From NCBI RefSeq assembly GCF_041734735.1, contig NC_134901.1, positions 28,704,857-28,768,856 on the forward strand: a DNA stretch of 64,000 bases, in the 5' to 3' direction. Position 1 is the stretch's first letter, and every line of letters begins with the position of its first letter. The translations under genes were made by a program, and so were the position numbers. Below, in pieces: positions 33,129 to 45,116 of this stretch. Below the pieces are notes generated by a model. That model had not been told where the DNA came from. It searched no databases and saw only the letters and a program-made list of their open reading frames with translations. This DNA is from Babylonia areolata. Taxonomy: Eukaryota > Mollusca > Gastropoda > Neogastropoda > Buccinidae.

Positions 33129-36100
33129 GGCATGATATACAAGAGGGGGAGAGGATATGTTGTTGTATGTATTAATTTGTTTAAGCTGATATTAATGAAC
33201 TGAATTGCTGCTGCTTTTCTTATTTCAGAATGTTTTGTTATTTTTACTAGTTTAAATTACTTTCTTTTATTGGGTTTTCTCTGTGTGGGAGATTGTTCCT
33301 CGATCATTGGCAGTAGCTTCTGGCATATGCTGGACATAAGTCTTTTTATGGATTTATCATGACCATCTTCAGATTTTAGTCTTCTTCAGAAATCAAACCA
33401 TTTCCTGCCACGTTACTTTTTCACTTTTACTCCTTGGTTTGTGCAGACTTAAAAGATTCTGATGGAGTTATTTCTGTGAATAAGTGTATAACACTAACAG
33501 ACTCAGTTGGAGATTAGTTCATTTCAAAAGTTGTTTTTTGATTGTACAGTCAGAATTTGTTGGTTTATTTGCTTTCTGTAACTGCCTACAGGTTCAGTAA
33601 ATGTGGGGAAAGTACAAATGACTACTGTAATATTAAGGATTTCAGATTTGAAAAATCATTTATGTTCAAAATTGCTTTAATCTGCTGTCGCCCTGTCTTC
33701 ATATTTAAAAATTCTTTTGCAATTTCTGTCATCTGACCACTGTGTACTTTACTGTAACAAAGGAAAATTCAAACCACTAATTTTTATTCAGATTTTAAAG
33801 TCCAGCTCTTTGTATTGTGGACTGGTGCCCCCATTTCCTTTTTTCCAGTTACTAGACCACGAGAGTTTGCACACATTCAGACTAGAGTGGCATATGTACA
33901 GTCTCTCTCTCCCTCTCACACACACAAACAGTTTTTTTTTGTTTTTTTTTACACATATTCACACACCCTGTCTCTTTCTCCCTCCTTACACACACAGACA
34001 TAAGGACATTATTGTGGAGGAGGAGGAATTTTGTTTAATCATTTATGTCCTGTCACACATCAGTGATTGAAGACATTTTTTTTAAAGTATTTATGAATAC
34101 ATTTGAGTGTTACCGGTTAGAAGGGGTGGGAGATGTGAATGAATGGAGGATTGGGGAAAACTGGGCAAGTGACGTTGAAATGAGGGTGAAATTTGAAAAA
34201 AAATATCTAAATACAATTACAGGAAATTACTTAAAGGACTTCGTTAAAGAGGTCATTAAACTCACAAGTGAAGCAAATGTTAATGAATGCAAAAAGTCAA
34301 AAACATTATTGTATTTCTTTATTTATGATTCACTTTTAAATGATAAGCTTCTTACACATCTTGTAGTCATAGCTTGGTTCAAGATAAGAATCTTTGGCTG
34401 GACGTAAAATGCTGTGACCATGCTTGACATAAAAGACTTGTAAAAACAATTTTTAGCAGTCTGTTGTTTGAGGATGTTGGTATTGGTCACCACAGAATGT
34501 AGTAGAGAGAATTAATGGGCTTAGCTCATAGAATATAAACAGCTGTGTGCATTGGTGCATGCATAATCTTCTGTGAGTGGCTATGTTTATATATGGAATT
34601 TCCTCCCAACCACAGATGATTAATACTTCATTGAGGAGTGTGCAGAGAAAGAAGGGGAGGTAAAAAAAATTTAAAAAAAAGTAGTGAAAGGCTTTAGAGT
34701 GTGTTCTATTTTTGCTTGCAGTATAATGAAGAGAAGTTTTGGTATTAGTTCTTTTCTGTGAAGATGGTTACTCAAGGCTGGATCTTGGGTTTATGAATAG
34801 ACTGACAAAGTGTGCAAAGCAGCTTATTACTCCAATGGATTTTCTTCCCTTTGTTAGTATGTAAGTTCCATAGCTCAGCGGAATTGATGTAGCTTGCCCA
34901 GAGGTTTGTTTTGAACCCGGCGACACCCCATTAGTGTGAGGACATGGTGGAGCTTGCCCAGAGGTTTGTTTCGAGCTCAGCAACATGCCACTAGTGCGTA
35001 TGGAAACTGAAATGACTGCTAACGCTGCTTTTTTTTTTTTTTTTTTTTTTAACATCAAAATTGCTTTGTTTTGTTTTGTTTTTTTAATAAGGAAGATGAT
35101 TTCAAACAAAAATATAATACTTTGTGTTATATACTGTTAAGATACATCTTTGCATTTTTGACTTACTTGTGTAAACAAAGTGAGTATATGTTTTAACCCG
35201 GTGTTCGGTTGTCTGTGTGTTTGTGTGTGTCTGTGTGTCCGTGGTAAACTTTAACATTGACATTTTCTCTGCACATTCTTTGTCACTTGACACCAAATTA
35301 GGCATAAAAATAGGAAAAATTCAGTTCTTTCCAGTCATCTTGTTTAAAACAATATTGCACCTCTGGGATGGGCACAAAAAAATAAAAAATGAAGCCTAAT
35401 TATATGCAAACTGCATTTACTGTTATATTTATATTTTTTGTATTCTCTAAACTTGGCACTTTGATCTGATATTCTGACCCAACAACAAGAGCAGTCATTA
35501 TTATCATTTTTTGTTCAAACAGGAACTTCTTTTGCTAAGCATGGAAGTTTTATTTATTTTGCAAACGTTTTGGTGCAGATAGTAAAAAAGGGAAATAACT
35601 CTGTAATTAATGTTAGGGGACTTAATTTGCTTTAAACTGATCTTTCTCATCTTTTTTTAACGTGTATCACAAGTGAGTCTTGAAGGCCTTGCCTCTCTTG
35701 TTGTTCTTTGTTTTCATTGTTGCTTTTTTTTTTTTTTTTTTTTAATATAGAATCTTTCAGTATGCAAATAAGAGGTAGACACAGTCTTTTGATTTGTTTA
35801 CCATCTGTTTGTATGGTATTATTAATGGTTGAAAGTCCCAGTCTCAGCACCCAAAACCACCTCCCTGCCTCACAATTTTGGAAGCTGGTAGCAGGTACAT
35901 GTTAGCTGTTATCTTTAGTGGTAAGAAGTGGTGTGATTACAAGTCATGAACATGTGTTATTAATGGTGTCTGTGGTTGTGTTGTATTCAGTGGTAAGGAG
36001 TGATGTGATCAAAGATTTCCATGTGTTATTGACAGTGCAACTGTGGTTGCATTGACTTCAGTGTGAAGTGGCGATGTGATAAGTGATATATATGTAATTT

Positions 36101-37868
36101 TGTGAAATGTTCCGTCACACATATGGAGATTGTAGGCAGATTGACAGCATCTATGGTTGTGCTGTCTTTGTTGTGAAGAAGTTATGTGATTGGTGATACA
36201 TACATGTATCATTGACACAGGGAATGACAGTGTACTTGTGCTGTCTTCGTTGTGAAGAAGTGATGTGATAGGTGATACATACATGTGTCATCGACAGTGT
36301 TCTTGTGCTGTCTTCATCGTGAAAGTGATGTGATGAGTGACACATACATGTATCATTGACAGTGTGCTTATGTTGTCTTCATCATGGAGAAGTGATCTGA
36401 TGAGCAGAGATGCCAGCTGTTAAAATTTTGACGTATTTTGTTACGCTAGATTGCAGTTTGTTTCAGTTTGTTTCCAACATTACGCCAGCATCAAAATTGT
36501 TCCGACAAGTTCATTTTTGACTACATAGCTTTCCTGTTGTGACATAACACAGATGCTCTAGATCACTAGGCAGGGCAGTCACTACTAACCTTGGTCTCAA
36601 GTGATGATGCTCAGCTGATCGTGTGTGTGTTTACATTGAAACAGCATTGAGTGGACCAAACAGCTTAATTGTAGTAGTTGCACCGTGTTGCAGGTAGGCC
36701 CAAGTGTTTGCATGCCTTATAGATAAAATGAACGTTTGCTGACATGGTTCGGAGTCTGAGTGTACCTACCAAATTCAAAATGTTCCTTCCAGATTTCCTG
36801 ATTGTTCCTACGAACACTTGACAGGTTGGCATCTCTAGATGAGTGACACACACTTGTATCATTGACAGTGTCTGTGGTTGTGTTGCAGGTCCAGAACCTG
36901 CTGCAGCAGATGCAGGACAAGTTCCAGACTATGTCGGACCAGATCATCTCTAGAAATATCCTTTGAAAGAACATCTGAAAGTAACACCTATGGGGGGGGT
37001 GGGGGGGGGAATATATATATATATATATACACACACATATATATATTAAGTATCATTGACAAACATTTTGTTGTTATGCTTTTGTTCGTTTTTTTTTGTT
37101 TTTTTTTTATAATCTTAGAGCACTTTTGTTTAGAATGTCTGTTTTACATTTTCATTGTCTTCGTTACTGTGAATATGTAGAAAAAATGTTAATATTTCTT
37201 TGTTCAGTCTTCTATGTTGCTTTTGTCAGAATTTGCGTTTTATGATTTGTACTATGCTAGAGTGTGACAGACGATGATATATTGTAATTGTGAATTATAT
37301 TATTGTTTCACTTTCTTTTTTTTAAAGAAGTAATATCTGACTTGAAGATGGTTGTTTTATTTAAGTCTTTAACATATGTTGTTAATGGTGCTGCTTGTCT
37401 CACATAATTTCAAAGACCTCTATACAATGCACTTTGTAATGGACTTTCTGGAACCTATACTGCATTTGTATAGACCTTGTCTTTTTTTTTTTCTAACTTG
37501 CCAGATTTTGATGATTAAATGCAGTTCATTGTGTTTTAATGGTAATTATTTTGTGCCTTGCTTACTTAATTTTCTGGTGAGCTTTGTATGAGTTTTAAAA
37601 TCTGCAGTTCTTGACTGGTTTCATAACCCTGAGTGGGTCTTTGCTGGACTGTTAGCACATGATTTGTTTTAAGTATGTGAGAAACACAGCTTCTTGTATG
37701 TGTTAAAATGTTACATGCTTGAGAGAGGTAATGCTTGTTAAGTGGTACTGTGGAATATAACAGCCTTAACTCTGAGCACTTGATGACATGGGGAACCGCA
37801 TCGATGACCTGGAGAAAAACATTGCCGACCTCATGACCCAGGCAGGAGTGGATGATGGCCGGGTGTAG
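32400..37868 (+). CDS. HSBP1: Heat shock factor-binding protein 1
   Basis: Small coiled-coil protein that binds the HSF1 trimerisation region and damps the heat-shock response. Exons: 32400-32468, 36889-36955, 37780-37868; 225 nt, 74 residues (human 76). The first exon gives [20 protein letters not shown] and TTF, with donor GTAAGT. The second gives [19 protein letters not shown] then ISR, after acceptor TTGCAG. The third gives [20 protein letters not shown] and QAGVDDGRV, ending TAG. The heptad hydrophobic pattern from about 24 to 64 is the trimeric coiled coil. The second intron has AT-AC ends, so a GT-AG-only annotation would stop early at a TGA after exon 2. Start context is AGAAATGG (A at -3, G at +4). 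Confidence 0.97.
32788..33124. repeat. CA, TA and CT/CA microsatellites
   Basis: (GC)n(CA)n at 32788-32836, AT-rich TATA repeats at 32870-32945, (CT)n(CA)n at 33040-33124. In HSBP1 intron 1. Confidence 0.95.
33125..34880. other. HSBP1 intron 1, unique sequence
   Basis: No exon, SINE or strong repeat recognised. Confidence 0.4.
34885..35003. repeat. Two-copy ~59-bp tandem repeat
   Basis: AGCTTGCCCAGAGGTTTGTT occurs twice, with related flanks (CCACTAGTG against CCATTAGTG). In HSBP1 intron 1. Confidence 0.85.
35895..36404. repeat. ~70-bp array leading to the HSBP1 exon 2 acceptor
   Basis: Six to seven diverged copies around GTATCATTGACAGTGT and GTGAAGAAGTGATGTGAT. A further copy at 36838-36888 forms the end of intron 1 (TATCATTGACAGTGTCTGTG to TTGCAG), so exon 2 is reached straight out of the array. 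A 433-bp MITE now separates the last copy from the rest. Confidence 0.85.
36405..36837. mobile_element. Non-autonomous DNA transposon (hAT-like MITE)
   Basis: Ends are imperfect inverted repeats: CAGAGATGCCAGCTGTT on the left and, reversed, TAGAGATGCCAACCTGTC on the right. The flanks repeat GATGAG (36399-36404 and 36838-36843). There is no ORF. The CAGAGATG-type end suggests hAT, though a 6-bp duplication rather than 8 leaves the superfamily open. It is inserted in the repeat array before HSBP1 exon 2. Confidence 0.7.
36956..37779 (+). other. U12-type AT-AC intron of HSBP1
   Basis: The intron starts ATATCCTTT (36956-36964), the exact minor-class 5' splice consensus. It has a branch-point match CCTTAAC (37764-37770), with the branch A about 10 bases before the end. 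It ends AC (37778-37779). Joining A|TT restores isoleucine in the conserved SRIDDM. The nearest AG acceptor would give a non-conserved threonine-leucine. Confidence 0.95.
36998..37047. repeat. (TA)n with AC inside the U12 intron
   Basis: A G-run (36993-37010) is followed by ATATAT and ACACAC repeats. Confidence 0.9.
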
Positions 37869-38924
37869 AGGCAGCAATGGACAGCATTTCATCCCTTCAC
37901 TATCATTCCTTCCTTCCTTTTTTCTTCTTCTTCTTCTTCTTCTCCACAAAGGTTGCAGCACTCTGCATTTCTGGATTTCAACAAAATCCTTTGAAACTTC
38001 TGTAGATATGTTGTTGTTTTCATCCTGTGTGCTGTGTGAGCAAGGCAGAAGTTCCGGACAGAATTGTTTTTTCAGAAAGATTGTATGACTGCTGCATATA
38101 TGTTCATTGAACATCCTAACTTGTGGCACTAGGCTTTAGTGTTTACGTTATTGTGAAGACTATCATTCATTTTTATTTACTTCAGTTTTGCAAATAGTGG
38201 TTTGTGAAAGATCTGTTGTGGTGTGTTAGGTATTAGGGTATAAATTTAACCTTGGATAGACTGCATCATTTTAGCATCAAGCTTAATTAAATGGGTGTAT
38301 ATTTTGAATCAGCTCTTTGTACTCTGTTACAGGTTTTCTTAGTATTTGTTTTTTGTGTGTTTGCAGACTGTACATAGACCCACCCTGATGGATGCAATGG
38401 TTTATGAACATAATATTCATCCCCGTATAACATTGTATTTTGTGTACAAAAATTGCAAATGAGAAAACTAGTCCAAATACACCAGAGAAGTTCTTGCCGT
38501 GTCATGTCTTCGACAGTGAAAAATAATATATGAAACAGGAAGGGAAGACAGTATATTCTTTCTTTTTTAATTTATGGAAGTGCTTTTGACTGTAGAAAGC
38601 ACTGAATTCTCACCCAAATCGCTCATTGAACACAGTTGTATTCATGGTTATATGAAAGGGTGTATTTGTGATTAACACAAACAGTTTTGACGCAAAAATG
38701 AATGTGTAACTGATTGAAATACACAATCTTAGATTTAATATATTTTTTCTTTGTAGGTCTGATACACTAATATGTGAAAACCTATAATTATAAAGAATCC
38801 TAGTCTCTATTTCACAGTGTTTTAAATTGTGTTTGATTAAGGGTTGTGAATAGGACTGCTGTAAAAACATCACATTTAGTAAATTATTCTCATTCTGTTC
38901 TCCATGTAACCATCAATATTATAG

Positions 38925-38975
38925 AATAAACATATATTCTTGAATAGATACTGATGGTAATTGTGTGTCAATAAA
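38925..38975 (+). terminator. HSBP1 polyadenylation signals
   Basis: AATAAA occurs at 38925-38930 and again at 38970-38975, about 1.06-1.1 kb after the HSBP1 stop. Confidence 0.6.
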
Positions 38976-39061
38976 TTGCATGTGTGTGTGTGTGTGTGTG
39001 TATGCCAGTGCACACAGTGAAGCAAAATGAAGAAAAAAAAGCACAAAAATGAACCTTCAGT

Positions 39062-39600
39062 CAGCTGCTGTGCCGAAATGGTTAGCCTTGTGGACTGACA
39101 ACTGGCTGGAGGTGGAGGTGGGCTTGAGTCCCATGAGAGGTCTGTGGCCAGTTCCTTCTCTGAGTTGAGTGTACAATGGACTCTTCTGGGAAGGCTGGGA
39201 CCAAATCATATACTTCACAGATGCTTCTTTAGGAGTGTTGATCAAATTTCCTGACCAACATTGCAGGTATCTTTCTCTCTCATAACTGGTTGACTCTGGA
39301 ATATATTCTCAAAGGAAGCACAGAGTACAGACTTGTAGGTTTAGTCCCATACCTAAACGGACCTCCATAGCTACCTCACTCCTCTACATCAAATACAGAA
39401 AAGAGGTGCCCCAATTTCTAAAGCCTTTCATGCCCTGCACTCATGGTGACCTTTCTTTCAGTCTCCCTCCACTTGCATGCCTATGGTGAGTTCCTGCCAA
39501 AGATTTTGGTGTTGGTATGTTCTCTTGGGATTGTCATTGGAGGGACGAGGTGGTGGTCTTGGCTCTCATGAAGACGCTCGCTCTCTCTCTCTCTCTCTCT
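39062..39600 (+). mobile_element. Interspersed element E copy
   Basis: tRNA-like start CCGAAATGGTTAGCCTTGTG, then CTTCTTTAGGAGTGTTGATC and CCTGACCAACATTGCAGG. It ends in GTGGTCTTGGCTCTCATG and a (CT)n tail. Matches the 45.6-kb copy. Non-coding. Confidence 0.75.
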
Positions 39601-40250
39601 CAATAATATTTTTGTTAACAGATGTGGTGTTGCATACATGAATCAGGCTGCAGGCTTTGACATCTAAGAACTGAAACTGACCTGTGGGATTGGAAAATAT
39701 CCCACAGCAACAACTCGCCTGACACTGCCATAATTTGAACCTTGTAACCTCCAAAAGGAAAACAACCAACCCACAACACAAATCAACCATCATGCCTGTC
39801 TTTTAATCACAACCTCCTTCATGTTCTGTCCATCCCATTTTCTCACACTCCTTGCTCCCTTTCCACTGTTTGGTGATTCTGCTGTTCTGAGGAATGGAGA
39901 GGCTTGGAGAACTCTCAGCTCACAAACAGGTGCTCTTTGATTTTGACTATTTCAGGCAACAACAAATTTATATTCTTCTTTGATGTGTTCTCCAGAGTGT
40001 CTCTTTACATTCAGCTCCACAGAGGGTGGGGGGTATAAACAAAAACAGAAAAAAAAAATTAAATAAAGCACACCTTTTCCTTCCGTTTCTGTCACATGCT
40101 TATACATACGTCAGATACACACACTCACAAGCACACACACACGCATGCACACACACACACACACATACACATGCTTGTTGAAATCGGAAAACAAAGTATC
40201 AACAATTTATACCATAAAAGCAAAATGTGACAAAATGAAACCGGTTAAAT
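39601..40250. other. Between HSBP1 and GPATCH1
   Basis: A degraded SINE family C-like stretch (39660-39790), unique DNA and a (CA)n run at 40117-40165. No gene. Confidence 0.45.
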
Positions 40251-40256
40251 TTTATT
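40251..40256 (-). terminator. GPATCH1 polyadenylation signal
   Basis: TTTATT on the plus strand gives AATAAA on the minus strand 22 bases beyond the stop codon. The implied 3' untranslated region is unusually short. Confidence 0.5.
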
Positions 40257-40277
40257 CAAGCACTTTGGATCTGTTCC

Positions 40278-43200
40278 TTACGTATCACTGTCCGTATCAC
40301 TGTCTGCATCACTGCTGCTGCAATGCTTTCTGTGATGTGAATGCTTCGATTTTTTCTTCTTCTTCTTCTCCTTCTTGTGCTTTGACTTTTTCTGCAACAA
40401 ACACAATTGTATAGATATTTATGTGAAACATTTTATTCGGTTTTAGGCCAAGGCCATTAACCAGGGAGTGCGATCACACATCAATTACAGAATGACATAA
40501 ACATAGATCATATGAAAAAGTACTAGCTTAAGTAAATAAAATGCAAGAGCTTGAACATGTATTCCAGTCAGCGTTCATACATGGAAGGAAGGTGGCAGAA
40601 TGACTCAGACGCTTATCAGCCAATACACTGTCCACAAGGGTCATGGTTCGATTCCTGCACTTGCCCTTTCTCCCAAGTTCGACTGGAAAGTCAACCGAGA
40701 TTCTAGTCATTTGGATGAAACCATAAACAAGGTCCTGTGTGCAGCACTGGCGCACTGGAAAAGAACCCATGGCAACAAAAGTGTTGCCCTCTGGCAAAAT
40801 TCAGTACAAGAAATCAACTCTGATAGGTACACAAGTATATGTGCATGCACTCAAGGACTCACTGACAGGCGCTGCTGTCAGACATCTGCCTAGCTCATGT
40901 TGTGTAGCAAATATGGATTTGCCCCAACACAGTGACACCTTGAGAAACTGAAACTGTTTATACAAGTGTGCCTACATGTATATATGAATGGTTCCCTGAG
41001 TGTTCTTGATGCAAGTGCATGGACAAATTCACTGGTGTGAAAGACATGCTAGTGCTTTCCAGATTTCAGACAAAGTAAATCTGTAAAATGCTGTCAGTTT
41101 TGAAACTGGACAGGTGTACTGGTGTGAAAGAAATGCTAAAGCTTACCAGTCTTTTGGGTAAAGACATAAAATGCTGTCAGTTTTTAAATTTGATCTTTCA
41201 GGCTATGTTTCTGGCTCTCCACAAAAATCATCCTCATGATCCTGTGCGCAGCACCATGCTGAACTGGATCTGTCCACCTCAGGCATGTCACTACAGCTTG
41301 GCTGGCTACATGGCTATAAGTTCAACAGCCAAACATGTCATGTGGATGGCCCAGTGGTAACATACACCTAGGAACCAGAGAATCTTCCCCTCGACTACAA
41401 CTTGAGCGGTGGTCTGGGCACTAGTCATTCAAATGAGATAAAAACAGATCCTGTGTGCAGCATGCACACAGCATGCGCATTTAAATGAACCCATGAAAGC
41501 AAAAAGGTGGTCTTTGCTAAAATTCTGCAGAAAAATCCATTTCTATAAGAAAAACAAATACACAGTTAACAAACAGGAAAAAAAATAATAATGGGTGAAG
41601 CTGCACTTAGTGACATGCTCTCCAAATGGAGAGCAGCCTGAATTTAACACAGAGAAATCTATTGTGACAAAAGAGTAATACAATACAATGTATACTGCTG
41701 GGTCAACAAGGGTCACAATATCACAATGACCAGCAAATATCCTCACATCAACCCGCCACTTTTTCACTGTCACCCGCTATCTACAGAGTGGTCCACACAT
41801 GTGGAAGTTGTCAAGAGTGCATAATTAATTCACACTAATTTGACTTCGGTCATTCTGAAATGCAGGACTGACAATGCCTTGTCTCCTTCAACATACTGAT
41901 AAATGAGTTAAGAAAGTTTAGCACAGTTTTGAACAAACCTGAACTGTTCACATATAATCATTTACAGTGATTGAAATCAATAGCAGCAGGGACTTCTGAA
42001 ACTGGGAACTAGATTCATCAACTGTGATAGATCTGATTAAGACTATAAGAGTGAACCAAACTGTCAAAGAAAAAGTAAAACTAAAGTAAAACACAACACA
42101 CAAAACCAAACAAAGAAATGGAAGCAAATAAACTTCCTCACAATTCTTTACAAAACAACAGTGGCTGAGATCAAAGAAAAGCTTACAGTCATACATACAA
42201 ATGGTCAAACTGTGTATCATTTAATGAAATCGTACAAAAAGTTCCTTGCTGTACCTTCTTTTCTTTTTTGTGGCGATGTTTTGATGAATCCCGATCCTGC
42301 TCTCTGTGCTTGTGTTTGTGCTTGCGATGGGCGTCACTGGACACACTGACTGCTCGGGAAGCTGAACTAGTACCTGCATTGATAATCATTGATGTATGGT
42401 ACCTGCATTGATATAATTGATATATGGTACCTGCATTCGTAATCATTGATGTATGGTACCTGCATTGATATAACTGATATATGGTACCTGCATTGATAAT
42501 CATTGATGTATGGTACCTGCATTGATATAACTGATATATAGTACCTGCATTGATAATCATTGATGTATGGTACCTGCATTGATATAATTGATATATTGTA
42601 CCTGCATTGATAATCATTGATGTATGATACCCACATTGATATAACTGATATGTGGTACCTGCAGTGATAATCATTGACACATGACACCCACAGAGATAAT
42701 CATTGAAATGTGGTACATGCACTGATAATCATGAATACTTGCCACCTGCACTGATAATCATTGACAGATGGCACCTGCACTGATAATCACTGACAGTGAC
42801 ATATGGCACCTGTATTGATAACCATTGACATGACATCTGTGTTGATAATTACTGATATATGGCACCTGCACTGATAATCACTGACATATGGCACCTGCAC
42901 TGATAATCACCGACAGTGACATATGGCACCTGTATTGATAATCATTGACATGACATCTGTATTGATAATTATTAATATATGGCACCTGCACTGATAATCA
43001 CTGACATATGGCACCTGCACTGTCAACTGATGATCAGTGACATTTGACACCTACATTGATAATCACTGATAGCACTTAAAACTGGTAAACTATTTACAGA
43101 CAGCTGCTGCATTAATAACCACTGACAAACGGCACAGGTGTTAATAATAACATTCTATTCAACAGCTGGTACTGGCATTAATAACCATAAACACTTGCTG

Positions 43201-45116
43201 GCTCTTGTATATATACAAAAGTAACATATATCCACACTGATCCAAAAGTCATTTAGAAGCCAGCTCCTGCACTGATAAGCCACACACCATTTTGACAGCT
43301 GGCAACTGCACTGATAAAGAAAAAGAGCACACAAAGACCATACTGGAATCTTAACAAGACATATCCATGGTAACATATGAACACCAAAAACACCTCTAAT
43401 AAGTCCCTGCCAATATAAATCAACTTAATGGGGTAAACAAACAAACACTCAAGCTGACAAGAAACGAGTAGCACTCTACTCATGACTGTGCACTTTCCCA
43501 GGGGAGAACAGAGTCCAAATTTCACACACAGCAATCAACAGTAAGAAAAAAACAAAACATAGATCTGCACAACACAGTCCCCCAAAACAATTACAAAGCA
43601 GTACCACAAGAATGCAAAGCAAATCATCAATCCACAACATGGTACAACACAACACAATACCAAACGATTCCATACAACGCCAGCAGACCAAAACCAAACA
43701 CACATCCACCCACCCATGGACCCCACTGGCGGCAAAGAAGGACCATACATTCCCATGTCCTCCGCTGACACCCGTTCTGGCACTGTGGAAGACAACCTCT
43801 CCTCTCCCTTGCTTCCCACATCACCCCCTCCCGTCTCCAGGTGTGAGGACGGCGATGACCTGGGTGGTGAGGACTGGTCCAACACATCAAAGATGGACCC
43901 CACCCCCCAGCGACTGGCTTTCCTCACGCGTGGCTGAGCCGTGCTGGTGGTGGTGGTGGTGGATGGCTGGGGAGGGAGGGGTGGTGGGGGGCCAGTTGGG
44001 GAGGATGGAGAGAGTGGATCGGCCCTGGTGGGTGTTGGGGGAGGTGGCAGCTGGCGTGAGGGCTGCCCTGATGTCAAGCCTGGGTAATGAATGAGAGGTG
44101 AGGTGAGGTGGTGGTCATCATGATTTTGATGATGGTGATGACGATGATAACAATAAGAAGAAGAAGAAGAAGAAGAATGATACTAACAGAGTCATGCAAA
44201 TCACAAGGGTCAGTAAGCTGTAGCAGCAGTGACAACTGATTGATATGGATACTTATATAGTGCATATCCTCGGTCAGAGACCAAGCTCCAAATGCTTTAC
44301 AAACACTGACTCATTTGCAAAACAGACTGCCTACCTGGGTAGAGCCAATTGACAGCTGCCTTTCGGTGCTTATCATTCATTTCCTGTGTCATTTAGTCAG
44401 GCGTTTAGTCACACACACACACCACAGGGTTACGTATTGATGATGATGATGAACATGTTCACAATCACAGCAGGATCATGCAATTACAAGCAACATCAAG
44501 AAAAGCAATGCTGACATACATGGTGGTGATGATGACAATGGTAATATGATGATGATATGGTGATGACAACAGTGTCATGGAATTACAAGGAACCTGAAAA
44601 TATAAAAAGAAATGTAGACAAACACTAATATGCACTTAAAACCTCCTCCCTCCCCCCCCCTCCCCCTAATGCCCCCACCCCCCACACCCCCCTACCCCCC
44701 CCACATATACACACACACTTATATGTACCTACCTTCTTCTTCACCAAGCACACACACATGCATACATGCACACACACAAGCATACACACACACATGCACA
44801 CACACAAGCATTCATAAACACACACACACACACACACACTACCTTTATCGTCCAGCAGGGATGAATCTTTCACTGAAGGCAAAACATCTTCATCCTTCTT
44901 TTTCTCCTCACTGTCTGCAGGGACATCTCTATCATCTTCATCATCACTTTTCTCGCTGTCTGACTTCTCACTGCTGGCAGAGCTGGACTCAGAATCGGAA
45001 TTCTTAAAAATGGCTCTGAACAAATCTTTAGGGCGTCCATCATCAGAATCCATGTGGTCTTCATCTGCTTTCTCATCACTCCCGTCTTCTTCTGCTGCAG
45101 CTTTCTCCTCTTCATC
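40278..45116 (-). CDS. GPATCH1 C-terminal exons (four exons)
   Basis: 44843-45116: acidic and serine-rich around [17 protein letters not shown]. 43714-44079: proline/threonine-rich, then [15 protein letters not shown] and [12 protein letters not shown]. 42255-42373: [20 protein letters not shown] then lysine-rich. 40278-40391: lysine-rich, HSHHRKHC, then an SD/TD tail ending SDTDSDT and TAA. The basic Lys/His tail followed by Ser/Asp repeats is typical of the family. Confidence 0.93.

Noticed and set aside
33717-34407. ORFs of 117 and 120 codons in HSBP1 intron 1
   Set aside because: AT-rich sequence, no family resemblance, no splice support.
36889-36967. HSBP1 exon 2 ending at the TGA after NIL
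   Set aside because: Would delete the conserved C-terminal half, whereas the AT-AC joining restores it.
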